A stretch of 64,000 nucleotides of DNA. It comes from Paramecium sonneborni. Its lineage: Eukaryota; Ciliophora; Oligohymenophorea; Peniculida; Parameciidae. This document shows, piece by piece, positions 35,492 through 47,480 of this stretch; the first letter of the stretch is position 1, and every line of letters starts with the position of its first letter. The translations under genes were made by a program, and so were the position numbers. Under the pieces are notes generated by a model, which saw only the letters and a list, made by a program, of their open reading frames with translations, was not told the origin of the DNA and did no database searches. The stretch is from positions 186,845 to 250,844 of the forward strand of contig CAJJDN010000156.1 of NCBI GenBank assembly GCA_905182985.1, read 5' to 3'.

Positions 35492-36326
35492 ATGCAATAA
35501 AAACTTTCTAGAGCATAGCTTGTTTCTCATTATCGTTAGAAGCCTCTTGAATAAATGGCTGAAAGCTTTAAAGCATTATGTTAATAATACCCATAAGCTT
35601 TTAAAGCTTTAAGCTAAAATCCATATTAGGCTCGTCCTATACGTGGGTTCAATTAAGGTTTGTTTAGTTAATCAATTTAGAAATTCTTGTTTATTCAAGT
35701 AATTGTGCTACTCCTCTTAAAACAGCAGGTGTATATTAAAGTGGTGGAGGTGATTTATTTAGATTTGATGAATAATAAATTCTCACTCCTTAACCAAAAC
35801 AATCAAATACATTTGATTGGAGTTAACAATAATTATAAAGCATTAAGAAAGAAATAGTATTTAGTAAGAGTATTCCTGGATAAGCTAATCACTTACTTTC
35901 AAAAATATGGTATTATGTAGATGATTACTTAAAAGTTTAGGGTATTCTTAATTATTTATTTTAGGACCTTTTAGTTCAATTTAAATGGATAATTGGTATC
36001 TAAAAGGATATTTTGATGATATTTTAAGAATAGGATTTAAACCTGAAGATTCAGAATGTTTTATTAGAATTTATTAATTGAAAACTTAAAAATAATCCAA
36101 AAAAGTTCTGAAACTCCTAAGAAGAGAATCTTGTCCTCCTATTTTAACTGCTTCATAAGATACTTCTATTTAAGTAAAATAGACAGTCTAATAATAATAA
36201 TAATAACAATAACAATAACAATAATAATAATAATTATAAAAACAAGATTTACAATAACAAATTTAAATACAAAATTAAGATAATGCTCCTACTATAAGAG
36301 TACCTACTTTGAGAAAAAAAAAATGA
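35492..36326 (+). CDS. GYF-domain protein
   Basis: This encodes 262 residues in three exons with 23-nt introns at 35658-35680 and 35942-35964. Residues about 135-180 form a GYF domain: IWYYVDDYLKVQGPFSSIQM then NWYLKGYFDD. The W-x-Y ... Q-G-P-F-S-S-x-x-M-x-x-W-x-x-x-G-Y-F pattern is complete. GYF domains bind Pro-rich peptides and occur in GIGYF (translation repression) and CD2BP2 (splicing). An N-terminal part with ARPIRGFNQ and a C-terminal Gln tract, coded by TAA and CAA, surround it. The first intron restores a frame that would otherwise shift, which supports the model. Confidence 0.85.
36189..36233 (+). repeat. TAA/CAA glutamine repeat
   Basis: Twelve TAA and three CAA codons in frame in the GYF gene, coding for an uninterrupted tract of 15 Gln. 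In the standard code most of these would be stops. Confidence 0.9.
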
Positions 36327-36420
36327 ATTGTATCTAGTTTAAAAATTAATAAGTTTTAAGTCATCTTTTTATTTCATTAAATATATTAATTAATTATACA
36401 CGCAATGTAGTAGAATTAGA

Positions 36421-37641
36421 ATGATTAAATAAATGATTTAAATAGTTATAAAGTATAGATAGGCAAGAGTCTAATCTTAAGACCTGGAGGAAATATGTAA
36501 ATATACTTAATTCCCTAGTTTTATTATACCCACAATATTTGATAACAATCTATGTCAATTTTATGAATGCAAGATCTATATTAATCAATATAACTATATT
36601 TCTATTCCTTCTAATTTTGAAAGCTATCAACAAAATATTGAATATACAGGATTTATAGATAAAGTCACTTTTTTACCTCATGGATAAGGAGAATTAAATA
36701 TGAATAATTTTATTCGATTTAGTGGTTAATTTTTAGAAGGATTAGCAGATAATATATGTGTAGTTGAAGAAGTTAGTGGAATCAAGAAATAATATACTTA
36801 TCGTTGTGGTTAAAAACACGGTCCATTTTTTGAAAAAAATGAAAATTATGAAACTCTAGGATACTATGAGAACAATTTATTGTAAGGAGAATTAATTTGT
36901 AAAGATAATTAAGGAGTAATACAATCTTAAAAATTTTATCATAATAATATTTAAGTTAATTATAATACTTAAGAATATTCAAATTAAATTTAATAAAACA
37001 CTTCCCGATATTTATTTTTTCATAAAGATTATTCAATAAATAATTATCTATTTCTAGGTTTAAATGATGGAAATTGGTTAAATCAATTATTAATTGATTA
37101 TTATTTAGAATTAGTTCAAGATTATTATAGATGTATCTATACTGACTAAGAAATACTTCTGATAAATACGATTATGAGTTAAGATATATTTTCCAGTTAA
37201 ATTAGTAACTTTAGCATAGGATTGAATAAAACAGAAAAAATTGAGGAATTATTAAAATAAAAATATAATAGAATCACTATAATATTGAATGCTGATAGAT
37301 CTCATTTCATAACATTAGTATTTTAGAATAATGCACTTTATTTACTCAATTCCATGAATTTTATTAATGATCAAGATATTTTGAATAAAGTAGCGTAAAT
37401 GTTTAATAAGCCTGAGTAATAAATTAAGACAATAATTTTAAATGTTCCACAATAATAAAATTGTTATGATTGTGGTTTGTATTCTATTTTTAATGTTCTC
37501 TTACAATATTAAAATATTGACAAATCTGTTGGAGAGATTGATTACAATATTACGACACCATAAAAAATAACATTTTTAAGGTAGCATATAAGAAATGTTT
37601 TAATTAATGATTATTCACATATAATTCCTATTTATAAATGA
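36421..37641 (+). CDS. MORN-like plus Ulp1-type (C48) cysteine protease
   Basis: A single exon of 406 residues. The N-terminal half has MORN-like turns (HGQGELNMNNFIRFSGQFLEG, then RCGQKHGPFFEK, GYYENNLLQGELI). From about residue 205 a C48 peptidase follows: GLNDGNWLNQLLIDYYLELV, the catalytic His in RSHFITLVF, the expected Asp position as Asn in LLNSMNF, the oxyanion Gln in NVPQQQNCYDCG and the nucleophile Cys in CYDCGLYSIFNVLL. Such proteases process SUMO, NEDD8 or similar modifiers. The Asn at the acid position is seen in some members, so activity is likely but not certain. Start at 36421, with no earlier in-frame ATG nearby. Confidence 0.83.
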
Positions 37642-37934
37642 TAAAAATATAAAATCTTTATCTTTTGAGAGTCAAATATTTGAAAAATTTATTAATTATA
37701 AATAATGGTTATTATAATTTAAATTTGATTTTTTACATTCTGTATAATTAATCAATAAAGAGTTTTAATAGAAAATAATATTTTGTACTTACAGAATAAT
37801 TGATATATTTCTATAGAGTTTTGAACATTAAATCATTTTATAGTATAAGTGAACACAAAAATAAGTATTTTGGTGTTGAATTTAATTCATATAGTAATTT
37901 GATTATTATTCCATTAATAAAATTAATTCTCACG
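37642..37934. other. Intergenic spacer
   Basis: Short AT-rich spacer between tandem plus-strand genes; no gene seen. Confidence 0.5.
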
Positions 37935-39782
37935 ATGAATTTCAGGTAAGAAATAAAGTACTTAAAAGTAGTGCTTAATTTTGGACTCAATTCGGTATGC
38001 TAATGAAGGAAAATGGATTTGATCGTTATTTTGAGAATCCAGACTTGTAGTTGACTACGTTGTTGGATGATGATTTAATAATTGGGGAATTTAGAAATCA
38101 AAATTAGAAATTGATGGATTAGTAAGATATTGATTAATATGTAGTATGCAAAAAAAATAAGTGGCTGAGTTAGTAAGTTATTTAACTGAGATGCCAGTGG
38201 ATGATTCAAATTCAAAAAGAGCTTTTAGATATCCATTTTATTCATGTGAATTGTTAGTATGTTGTGAAAATCCTAAAATTTTGGAATAATTTTTTGGTGA
38301 AGACAAGTATTAAGATTAAAATATTAATAGATCTCTATTGCATAAATTATTTTAATTTTTTGTTTAAGATGAAGATGTAAATCCAGTTTTGGCAGGATAT
38401 GTATGCAATGTTTTATTTAACTTATTAAAAATGCGTACTGATATCTTTCTTTCTGAGTTTTATAACTAACAAAATTTAACAGAGGGATTAATTAGATAAC
38501 TATAATCTCGTTCAGTTACAGAACTTGTGATTCGTTTATTATCAATAGAATAGGAGACTGCAGTTGATTATACAGCTTAAAGGCTTTAATTGTTATAAGG
38601 AGTACTTGGAAGAATTGCTGATACCTCAAATTTTGAAGTAATCTTTATAGATTAATTATCTTAGGTTCCAACAAATATATCTCATATTATTCAAGAGATA
38701 ACATCTAAAGTGTATGTAATTAATAAAGCATAATCACTTTTTGATTTCTTATATAGAGATTCTATAGATCTACTTTGTTTATCTATTGTTCATGAAAATA
38801 ACTTTGTATCTCTTGCTTCAGGAACTGCATTGTATAATCTATTAACTTTACATTATAAAATGATAACTAGATAGGGGGATCCAGCTGAAAGTGCTATTTT
38901 CTAAATAGATTAAGAAGAGTTATTCAATAAAATTGAATCTCATTTAAATAAATGGCTAGAATTTCTATAATAATCTACTACTCCTATTTTTGGATAACAT
39001 AAGATTAAAATACTTGAAATTATGGGAGTGTGTATAAGTTTGAATTAACAATCATTTGTTAATAAATTATAAGAATAGGACATCTTCAAAGTATATAATT
39101 AATTATTTCTTAAATATGAAAAACATGATATATTGCATTTATAATACTATAGATTCTTAGTTCATATAATTGAATAAAAGTTGGATTCTTTGGTTTAGAA
39201 TGTAATAAATTATAATTAAATAAATAGTTATTCAATCAAAATGATTTTATCTCATTTTTGTTAAAATGTACTTCAGAAGTGATAAATAATAAAAAATAGA
39301 GAAGAGAATATTTAGGTTTTGTTACTAAATTGGCTCATTTTTTGGAAGAATTCTCATCAAAATACCCATTATTGTAATCTGAATTAGAGAAAGAATCCTG
39401 GAAGAAATTTAAAGATTAATATTTTGATAGAGCTGAAAGATTAAATAATCATGAATTAGGTGGACATACAAGAGCTGATTATAATGAGGATGTTGATTTT
39501 AATAAGGAAGATATCTAAAAAAAATATAATAATTTTTTAAGTTCAAAAAATGATGAGAAAAATTAAGATGAAACTAATACTCAAAACATATAAAATTTAT
39601 TTGATTCTTTTAATATTAGTACTAATGAATAGTAAAATAATACTGTTAATGAATAGTAATAATAATGGTAAAATTTTACTTGGAATGATAATTAAAATTA
39701 ATCAAATGAAATATCATAATAATAAGTTTTCGTATAATTAGAATAAGTATCGAATGTAATTTAGAATTAAGATTAATCAGAA

Positions 39783-39855
<73 letters not shown>

Positions 39856-40065
39856 CAAATGGAGAATAAAACAAAGAAGTAGAAATGTAATTTGAATGGA
39901 CAACAAATATAAAATAAAAACATGATTATGCATAAGAAGAAAAGGAAGATGAATATAATCGCTTTTGGTAATTCTAAATTCATGAGCACGATGTAAATTA
40001 TATTTAATTATTTATAGGCTAAACTTCATGATGATGCTTTATATGAGTTTGAAAAAAATTTATGA
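37935..40065 (+). CDS. SAPS-domain protein phosphatase regulator (SIT4/PP6-associated)
   Basis: This encodes 677 residues in five exons; introns at 37946-37968, 38122-38144, 39202-39227 and 39993-40017. It starts MNFSSAQFWTQFG and carries the SAPS signature TTLLDDDLIIGEFRNQNQKL just after, then a helical repeat region with CENPKILEQFF, VCNVLFNLLKMR and RSVTELVIRLL, as in yeast SAP proteins and human PPP6R1-3. These scaffold the PP6/Sit4 catalytic subunit. The C-terminal part has a LGGHTRADYNEDVDFNKEDI motif typical of the family and a run of 23 TAA (Gln) codons. The product is intact. Confidence 0.88.
39786..39854 (+). repeat. (TAA)23 microsatellite coding poly-Gln
   Basis: A perfect TAA triplet array of 23 units in frame within the SAPS gene. 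It codes for 23 Gln because TAA is reassigned. Confidence 0.95.
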
Positions 40066-40182
40066 TTATTTTGATCATTTTTAATAATAATGTATAATTT
40101 AATAAACTTTCTTCTGGAAAAATGAGAGGGTTTTTTTAGTTATTGAAAAAAATAAAATAAAATAATCTAAGCAATATATTTA

Positions 40183-43100
40183 ATGAAAAAAATAACTTAA
40201 TCATTATTTTGGTTTTACTTTTGTTTAGATCTTATAGAATCCGTATAATCATTAGAAGATGTTAATCCTCTTAACTTTGTAAATGAATAATTCAAGCCTA
40301 GTAGTTAAGATGATACAAATTAAACAATAAAAGGAGCAAATTAATATATTACCAAATATACATTAAATGCATTTACTTTGACTGAATTGATAATAGATCT
40401 AAGACATTTAGATAAATATATTGATGAAGAAGGAATCTCTTAATTTAATTACACTTAGGATGATTGGAATATCAATATAGATTTGAATGATAATATAATT
40501 GAATTACCGAATATATTTGAATAGAGTGATGTTGAAAAGGTAAGTGATTTTAAATTTATAATATTTGCATTTAAGACAATAATATTTTAGATTGGATTTT
40601 AATTAAATTCTAAAGAATTTTATGCTTAGAAATATTAATTTATGAATACAACAAAGATTTAGAATATGGAACCAAAAACAGCAATAGCTAATACAAATAG
40701 TATTTTTGTATTTTAATTATCAAAAACAGATCAAATAGCATTACCTGCAAATATTTTACCATTAAATAAATTTGATTATTAAGATCACATAATTTCTTAT
40801 TCATCTAATAATTTCTTTTAATAAAATTAATACACAACTTACTCTCCATAATCAAAATACTGGGGAGATAGAGATGACATAGTAATTCCATATATTCCTT
40901 TTTTTTCAAATTGTCAAGGATTTGGATAATATATATATTTATATTAATTGATTGAACATGCAAATTGCACACTTTATAATGAGAACGAAACAGAAGCAAT
41001 AAATCCATTTTAATTTAGTATGAGTCCTATAAGTGATGAATGTAATGAATTAAAGTTGTATTGTATTATGGATGAGAAATATAACATAAATCCACGTTTA
41101 CCAAGATGGTTTGAATTGAATGGTGAAGAAACATTATTCTATATTTAAGCAGATCCTTTGAATCCAAATGACTTCAATTCAGATTATAAGGTACCTTCTT
41201 CTAAAGTAGTAGAAATTTAAACAGCTAATTCAATACCTAGTGGAATGATGCCACTAGAAGTTAATTTAGATATTCATTATTATTAAGTTACTAAAACTTA
41301 AAAGAGAATAATTGCAGGATCAGTAACTTTTACAAACTTTTATAAATTGAGTGAAGATTAGAAAGCTGGAAAGGCAGAAATAACATATAATTTGATATTC
41401 AACTTTATATCCATGACACAAGGGTAATTAGTTAATAATTTCGCACTTGAATGGCCGGTCTATTTTATTTTGTATATGATAATTGGAGCAATTTTAACAA
41501 TGGAAGGTGCTATATTTCTATTTTATCATTATATAACAAATAGGAATAGACCAAGACCAAAGATTAATTTATTAATTTATGTTAGAATATTTTGGATAAG
41601 TAGTTTATATGGTATTTGTTTGGCATTTGTTCCTGCTTTAACAGTCTTTATTCTGATATCTATAATAATGGCAGGAAAACTTTGGAATACTGATTTAAGT
41701 TTGAGTTGTAATATGACTCCATATTCTGAATCAGATGATGGATGTGCTATAGTGTTTTTTGATTTGTTTAAAAATCAATAAAAATATACAAGTGATGAAT
41801 TTGTATTATTAAGAAATGCTCGTTGTGGAATTGCTATGATAACTGTTGGATTATATATTGTGTATTTTATTAGTGGTATCTACATTCCAGAAATCAATCC
41901 TGAAGAAGATTATAATGGTAATGTTAAAAATGTAAGATTGTGGAAACGAAGTCGTATTTTATATTGTCTTGCTTTTATAACTACTATTATACTAATAATG
42001 ACTCAATTTTCTTATTCTGATCTTTTTGCTAATAATGCATATATGTTTCTTATATTTCTTAAAATCTTATAAATGATTTTAGAATACATTTTGGAAGTTT
42101 ATTTTGATAACAATTTAATTTCTAGTCCAATCGGAGTTATATTTAGTACTTATATCAATGTAGCAACAATGGGTAATCCAACATTTTATGAATTTTTATT
42201 ATCTACAATTGTTGATAAGGGTATTGAAATGGTAGAAAGAGCTTATGTAATTAAGATTTAGGATTTTGTAACGGAGGAATTGGAATAATAATTTGATAAG
42301 GTGTATAAAATGTTAAAAAGATTATTAGATGAAGAGGAAGAGGATTTTGAATTAGAAGATGAAAAATTAGTAGAAATGTAAAAAGTACTAAAAACCAATG
42401 AAGATGATTCTGATTCAGATATTGTGTTTTCAGATGATGGAAAAGAGAATCTGGCTTCAGATGATGAATCTTTTGTAAGTAATAAAATTTCATCAAATAA
42501 TCATGAAAATTCATTTACTAAAGAAGATTTAGATGAATTTGAAAATAAGTTCAGAACATATTTACTTGATTAACATCATAAAACATTTTAATAATATAAT
42601 GAAGAATAAGGAAATCATTTAGAACTTGCAGCAGACAATGAAGATCAAACTGATTTGATAGATTATTTCTCTAATTTTGCTAATGATATCATTACTTTGG
42701 TATTCAATCCATTTATAACTACTATTATGTGGTTCTTTTATGATGAATCAAATTTATTGGCTGATTATTAGATTAATAAAAGTGAATTTATATATTACTT
42801 TTTATGGACTATAATTTTAATTCCCTTTTAAATGATAATTGACACATTTGGATATAATTTAGTTGAACAATATCATCAATTGGATTTCCTCACTTATATT
42901 AAAAATACAAGAGAACGATTCAGAAATAGAAATCTATTTTGGAAAGCTAGTGAATTTCAAAATGATTTAAATTGTGAAACATGCTTTCGTTCACTTGATT
43001 GTAATAATTAATTATATCTATAATTTTAGAATGGTGTTATTCATCTTAATTTTACTTTATTACCACTTTATAAGTTTGTGCCATCTAGATGATTATTTTT

Positions 43101-44251
43101 GGCTCACACATCATTTATGTCAATAAATATAATATATTTAATGATGAAGGTATCATATTATAATCATTATAAGCTCTAATTTTTATTATTTTCTTCTGGG
43201 TTGTTGTTGCTTTCTTTCTCCATCATCTATTTATTGAAATTGGTAAAAGATTAAAAATCTGGGATATCTCTAATAGAGTCTCACCTCAAGATGAATAAGT
43301 TATGTCCTCTATTGGAGATATTGATAAATTATCAACTTCTCAAATACCTTCAGGACCTATATTGCTTATTCCCAATTGGAATTTAGCTATAGAGTTTAGA
43401 GAATAGACTGAAAGACTCTCTGAAATCAATAATAATTTCCAAGATTTTACTAATGACCATTTCAAAAATCTATTTGTTACTTCTAATAAGTAATGGTTAG
43501 CAGATAATATCTAATTAATGTATGTATAAAATTATTAATTATTTAATAGATTAAGTCCAAAAACTTTAAAATAAAAAAGAAAAATAATTTTAGATAAATT
43601 TAATTCAATATATGGTCCATTAGAAAAAAAGAATGAAGAAGATCCTGTTGCTGGATTTGATAATGCTTGGAATTTTAGATAATTTGCCAAAAATTCTTAA
43701 AGAATAGAAATGGCTAGAACTTCTCCATAGAAATTTAATAAACGAATTGATAATATGAGTGAAGCTACAAAGGAAATACTTAAATATTGGTTATATCGTT
43801 CAAGAAATATGAAAACAGCAATTAAATATATCGGAGGATTACTTGAAAAGATTACAAAACCATTCTGTGAATATTGTGGATTAAATTGGGGATTAGGAGT
43901 TGATACAGAAACTAGAATAGAAGATATTTATTTAAGATTTTTAAAATAAAAAGGATTAAAGTAAATTTCATTGAATATGGGAACTGAAATAGATGATTGG
44001 TAGAATTTCTTTCCAAAATAGTGCAGATTTAGAACAACTTGTTTTATTTGTAATGGTATTAAGATTTTAGTATTATTTTAGTATTTATGGTAGAAGAAAT
44101 GTAAAAAGATAAAGTTAAATTACAAGGAGAATAGAAACTAGTAGTTTAGAAAAAGAAGAATAAGTACACTCTAAAAAAAGTGGCAAATCTTATCTTGATA
44201 ATGATAAAATTCATAGATATGGCTTAGAAATTAGCTTTTCAGAATTAATGA
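40183..44251 (+). CDS. Large multi-pass membrane protein, unidentified
   Basis: The proposed product has 1333 residues. Introns at 43034-43074 (41 nt, unusually long here) and 44056-44081 (26 nt) keep the frame. A signal peptide (SLFWFYFCLDLIESV) is followed by about 400 residues likely outside the cytosol with several Cys (NCQGFGQY, HANCTLYNENE, DECNELKLYCIM). Membrane helices lie at about residues 425-450, 475-500, 550-570, 600-640, with an acidic linker (LDEEEEDFELEDE) and further helices after residue 840 and near 970. The C-terminal third has CETCFRSLDC and CEYCGLNWGLGVDTETR, WQNFFPKQCRFRTTCFIC. I do not recognise the family. A 36-nt GT...AG stretch at about 40539 might be a further intron. 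Confidence 0.65.
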
Positions 44252-44308
44252 TGTTTATTAAAGAATTTATCACTGTCACTTAAAATAAATTAAAAAATCT
44301 TTTTAAAA

Positions 44309-45161
44309 ATGGGTAAGAGAATCAGAGCACAAAGAAAGGGAAAATCAAACAGTGTTTTCAAAGCACATTAAAATTAAAGAATAGGATCTCCATAATACAG
44401 ACATCTTGATTATGCTGAAAGACATGGCTATGTCAGAGGTGTAATTACTGCTATTCGTCATGATCCAGGAAGAGGAGCACCACTTGCTGAAGTTGAATTT
44501 AAAGACCCATATAAGTACTCTAAAATCACTAAGCTCTTCATTGCTCCTGAAGGATCATACACTGGCTAATACATTTATTGCGGAGCTAAAGGTAACATTT
44601 ATATTTTGAATCATAGCTTAATTGGCAACAGGAAATGTTCTACCTATTGGATAAATCCCAGAGGGTACAGTAGTTTGCAATTTGGAAGAACATCCAGGAG
44701 ATAAAGGTGCTTTGGGAAGAGCAACTGGATGTTATGCCACTATTATTGGTCATTCAGATGATGGAACAACAACTAGAGTTAGATTACCATCTGGTACCAG
44801 AAAAACACTTAGTGCTCTTTGCAGAGCCACAGTAGGTAATTTATTTGAATTAATTATAGGATTGATTGCTGGAGGAGGAAGAACAGAAAAACCAATACTC
44901 AAGGCAGGAAGATAATTCCATAAATATAGAAGACTTAGAAAATGCTGGCCAAAAGTTAGAGGTGTAGCTATGAATCCAGTTGATCATCCTCATGGTGGTG
45001 GTAATTAATAACATATTGGTCATCCATCCACACTTTCAAGATATGCTCCTCCTGGTCAAAAAGTAGGTCTTGTTGCTGCCAGAAGATCAGGTCTTCTCAG
45101 AGGTGGTGCTTAACTTAAACAAATGGACGAAGATTTGGCAGCACAATAAGCAAAAAAATGA
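44309..45161 (+). CDS. RPL8: 60S ribosomal protein L8 (uL2)
   Basis: This encodes 267 residues in three exons with introns at 44592-44616 (25 nt) and 44836-44859 (24 nt). The full uL2 pattern is visible: [85 protein letters not shown]-like loop [16 protein letters not shown] and HIGHPST. The conserved His in DHPHGGGN near the peptidyl-transferase centre is present. TAA/TAG read as Gln at expected positions. Housekeeping and well conserved, so a good anchor for code and introns. Confidence 0.97.
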
Positions 45162-45193
45162 TATTGATTATCTATAATCGTACAATAAAATTT

Positions 45194-46432
45194 ATGAATT
45201 ATAATCTCAAAACTTTCGATACCATTAAATGGTTAAGAAATCGTTACAAATCAAGAGTTAAAGATCAATACATTCTTTATGATTCAGAACTTAAAGAGTA
45301 AATCATGATGAAAGCTGTATTCAAATCTATTGATAGAGACAAATCAAGTATTTTATATAGATAAAACTTATAGAATTTCTTGATAGATCTGAATTATATG
45401 ATATGTTCATTAAATATGGAATAAACATTACAAAATCAAAACTCAAAGAATTCTTTAAAAGCATAGATGAAGATGAAGATGGTATCAATTATTACAAAAT
45501 TATAGATAAGTTGAATTGGACAGATTTTAAATAAGCCCTTCAAAATTAAGAAGCTTTAGCCAGTATCATTTTTAACAAATATCTAGTGTTTGTTTAATTA
45601 ATGAAGAAGATAAGGGAAGATTATGAAATTAATCAAATTAACCCTGAAAAACAATTAACTTTTGTTCCTTTAAGTTTTCCATAAATGATACAATATATGA
45701 ATTATTGCGTCTTAAGAGAAGAAATTATTGATAAGATAGAATCTAATAATATCAATAATTATTAAAAACATAAATAATGCGTTAATCTTCTTACTTTAGA
45801 AGATAGTTGCTATAGAAATATTAAATAAGATTAAAATGAAGATGAAAATGAAGAAGATGAAGTTAAGAATATTCAAAAAACTGATTATTCATAAATTATA
45901 TAGATGAAAAGATTCCAAGAAAAAGAACTCAAATTTAAAAGATTAGTAAATATTATACCTATTTTCAGGAAAAAGTAAAAGATATAAGTAAAAAAAGGTT
46001 TTATACCAATCAAACACAAGATTTCGGTGTAAATGACAGTGTAAGATTGTAAATATTTATGTTTTTATATTATATTTAGATCAGATTTAACTTAATTAAA
46101 AACTGATCTCACATAGGAGATTAGTAAAACAAGAGAAAATATTGATAAATTTTTAGCAATCCTCAATAATGAAAAAATTAAATAAGAAAAAACTAGCCAA
46201 TCATCTCGAGTCTCCTCAAGACAAAAATCAAGAGAAAGATAAACAGCTGTTTTAAAAAGGAATAGTATATTAATTGAAGCAGAATAAGAATTAAAAAATA
46301 CCTCAGGAGAGTAAAACAAATTTAAACCATTAAATTTTGGATCTTCTAAGAAAAACAAGGTAAATATTAATCATTAATTCTATTTAGTACTCAAGATAAA
46401 GAATATAATCATTAGGAATAAAATAAAAATGA
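45194..46432 (+). CDS. EF-hand-like protein with coiled-coil tail
   Basis: This encodes 376 residues in five exons with introns of 26, 23, 31 and 28 nt. The N-terminal third has two EF-hand-like sequences: FKSIDRDKSKFLDRSELYD (partly degenerate) and FFKSIDEDEDGINYYKIID, whose loop keeps D-x-D-x-D-G-x-x-x-x-x acid positions and may bind Ca2+. A helical part follows with MIQYMNYCVLREEIIDKIE. An acidic stretch (NEDENEEDEV) and a basic coiled-coil C-terminus end with SLGIKQK. The role could be Ca2+-dependent cytoskeletal or ciliary, but no specific family is recognised. Confidence 0.68.
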
Positions 46433-47480
46433 TTTCACTATTGTAATTTATTGTATGTTCTTTAAAATTTCAATAAATACTATTTTTATTAACTTTCTTT
46501 ATTTATTGCAAGAAATATTCCTTATTCATTTTAATAAATTTAAAAAACTTAAATATTTATTGAAAAAAAAATGAATTAAGAATTATTGCTTTGCTGGATA
46601 ATTATCCTTTTTTCTGCAGATCGGCAAGATTAATTAATAAATTGTGCTACAAAGTGACTTAATTCATTTAAAATAACTGCAAAAACAGATTAGCATAAAT
46701 AAGTTTGCCATGAATATGTATGTAGAATGAATAAAGTCCTTGTTAAAGAAAATTTATAGCATAATAATCAATTGTATATCATATTAATTATTTCAAATTT
46801 TCATTATATTTAACATGAAATCCAATATTTACTCATCATTACAAATTGCATAAGTAAGATTAAACTAAACTAATTATATTTTTAGAAAAGTATTTTAATG
46901 ATATTAGGTTCCATTCTAAGCATACAAATTCTATTATCTAAATATATTGTATATTCATTAATTTCCTTTAGATATTAATGAATCTATATTCGTTTGAACA
47001 ATTTATGGAGAGGGTTACTCAACTTCTTAATTTTTAGATTATAAAATTCAGATTTTATTTTTGATTGTGACTCTAATGTAATTCTTATTTAAGCTATTTC
47101 TACAAATTCATTTTAATGATTCTCTTATTTTATGAGATTTAATTAGTTTAAAGAAAGATAAATTATTTTCATTATTTTTGAATTTCATAATATTTCTGTT
47201 CACTTTAATTTTTTTTTTATAATAGTTTCCTCCTTACGTTCTGTTGAATTTTTCATTTGATTATAGGAATACTTCTTTAATTATGTTTTGGAGATTTTGA
47301 AATATAATTTATAATTTAAAAAAATTTAATATAATATATAGTATGATTTTCTTGCTTATGTATTTTATATTCTGGTATAAGGATACAAATTTTAATTGAT
47401 TTTAGAGCGAAAGGATGTCTCAGGTATTTAAATTATTTAAGAATAATTTCAATTAATCATTAATTATTCGAAATCATTAA
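46433..47480. other. Spacer with possible signal-peptide remnant
   Basis: At 46571 an ATG opens MNQELLLCWIIILFSADRQD and a TGA at about 46655 ends it; the frame then stays open with Cys residues (VCHEYVCRMNKVLV) to about 46980. This may be a broken secreted-protein gene. The remainder to 47480 is AT-rich with no gene seen. Confidence 0.35.

Noticed and set aside
39676..39933. Minus-strand ORF with a long Ile run
   Set aside because: It is the antisense of the (TAA)23 repeat in the SAPS gene.
40539..40574. Possible 36-nt intron in the large membrane gene
   Set aside because: Its length is a multiple of three and the sequence reads through without a stop, so the reading frame does not need it; undecided without RNA data.
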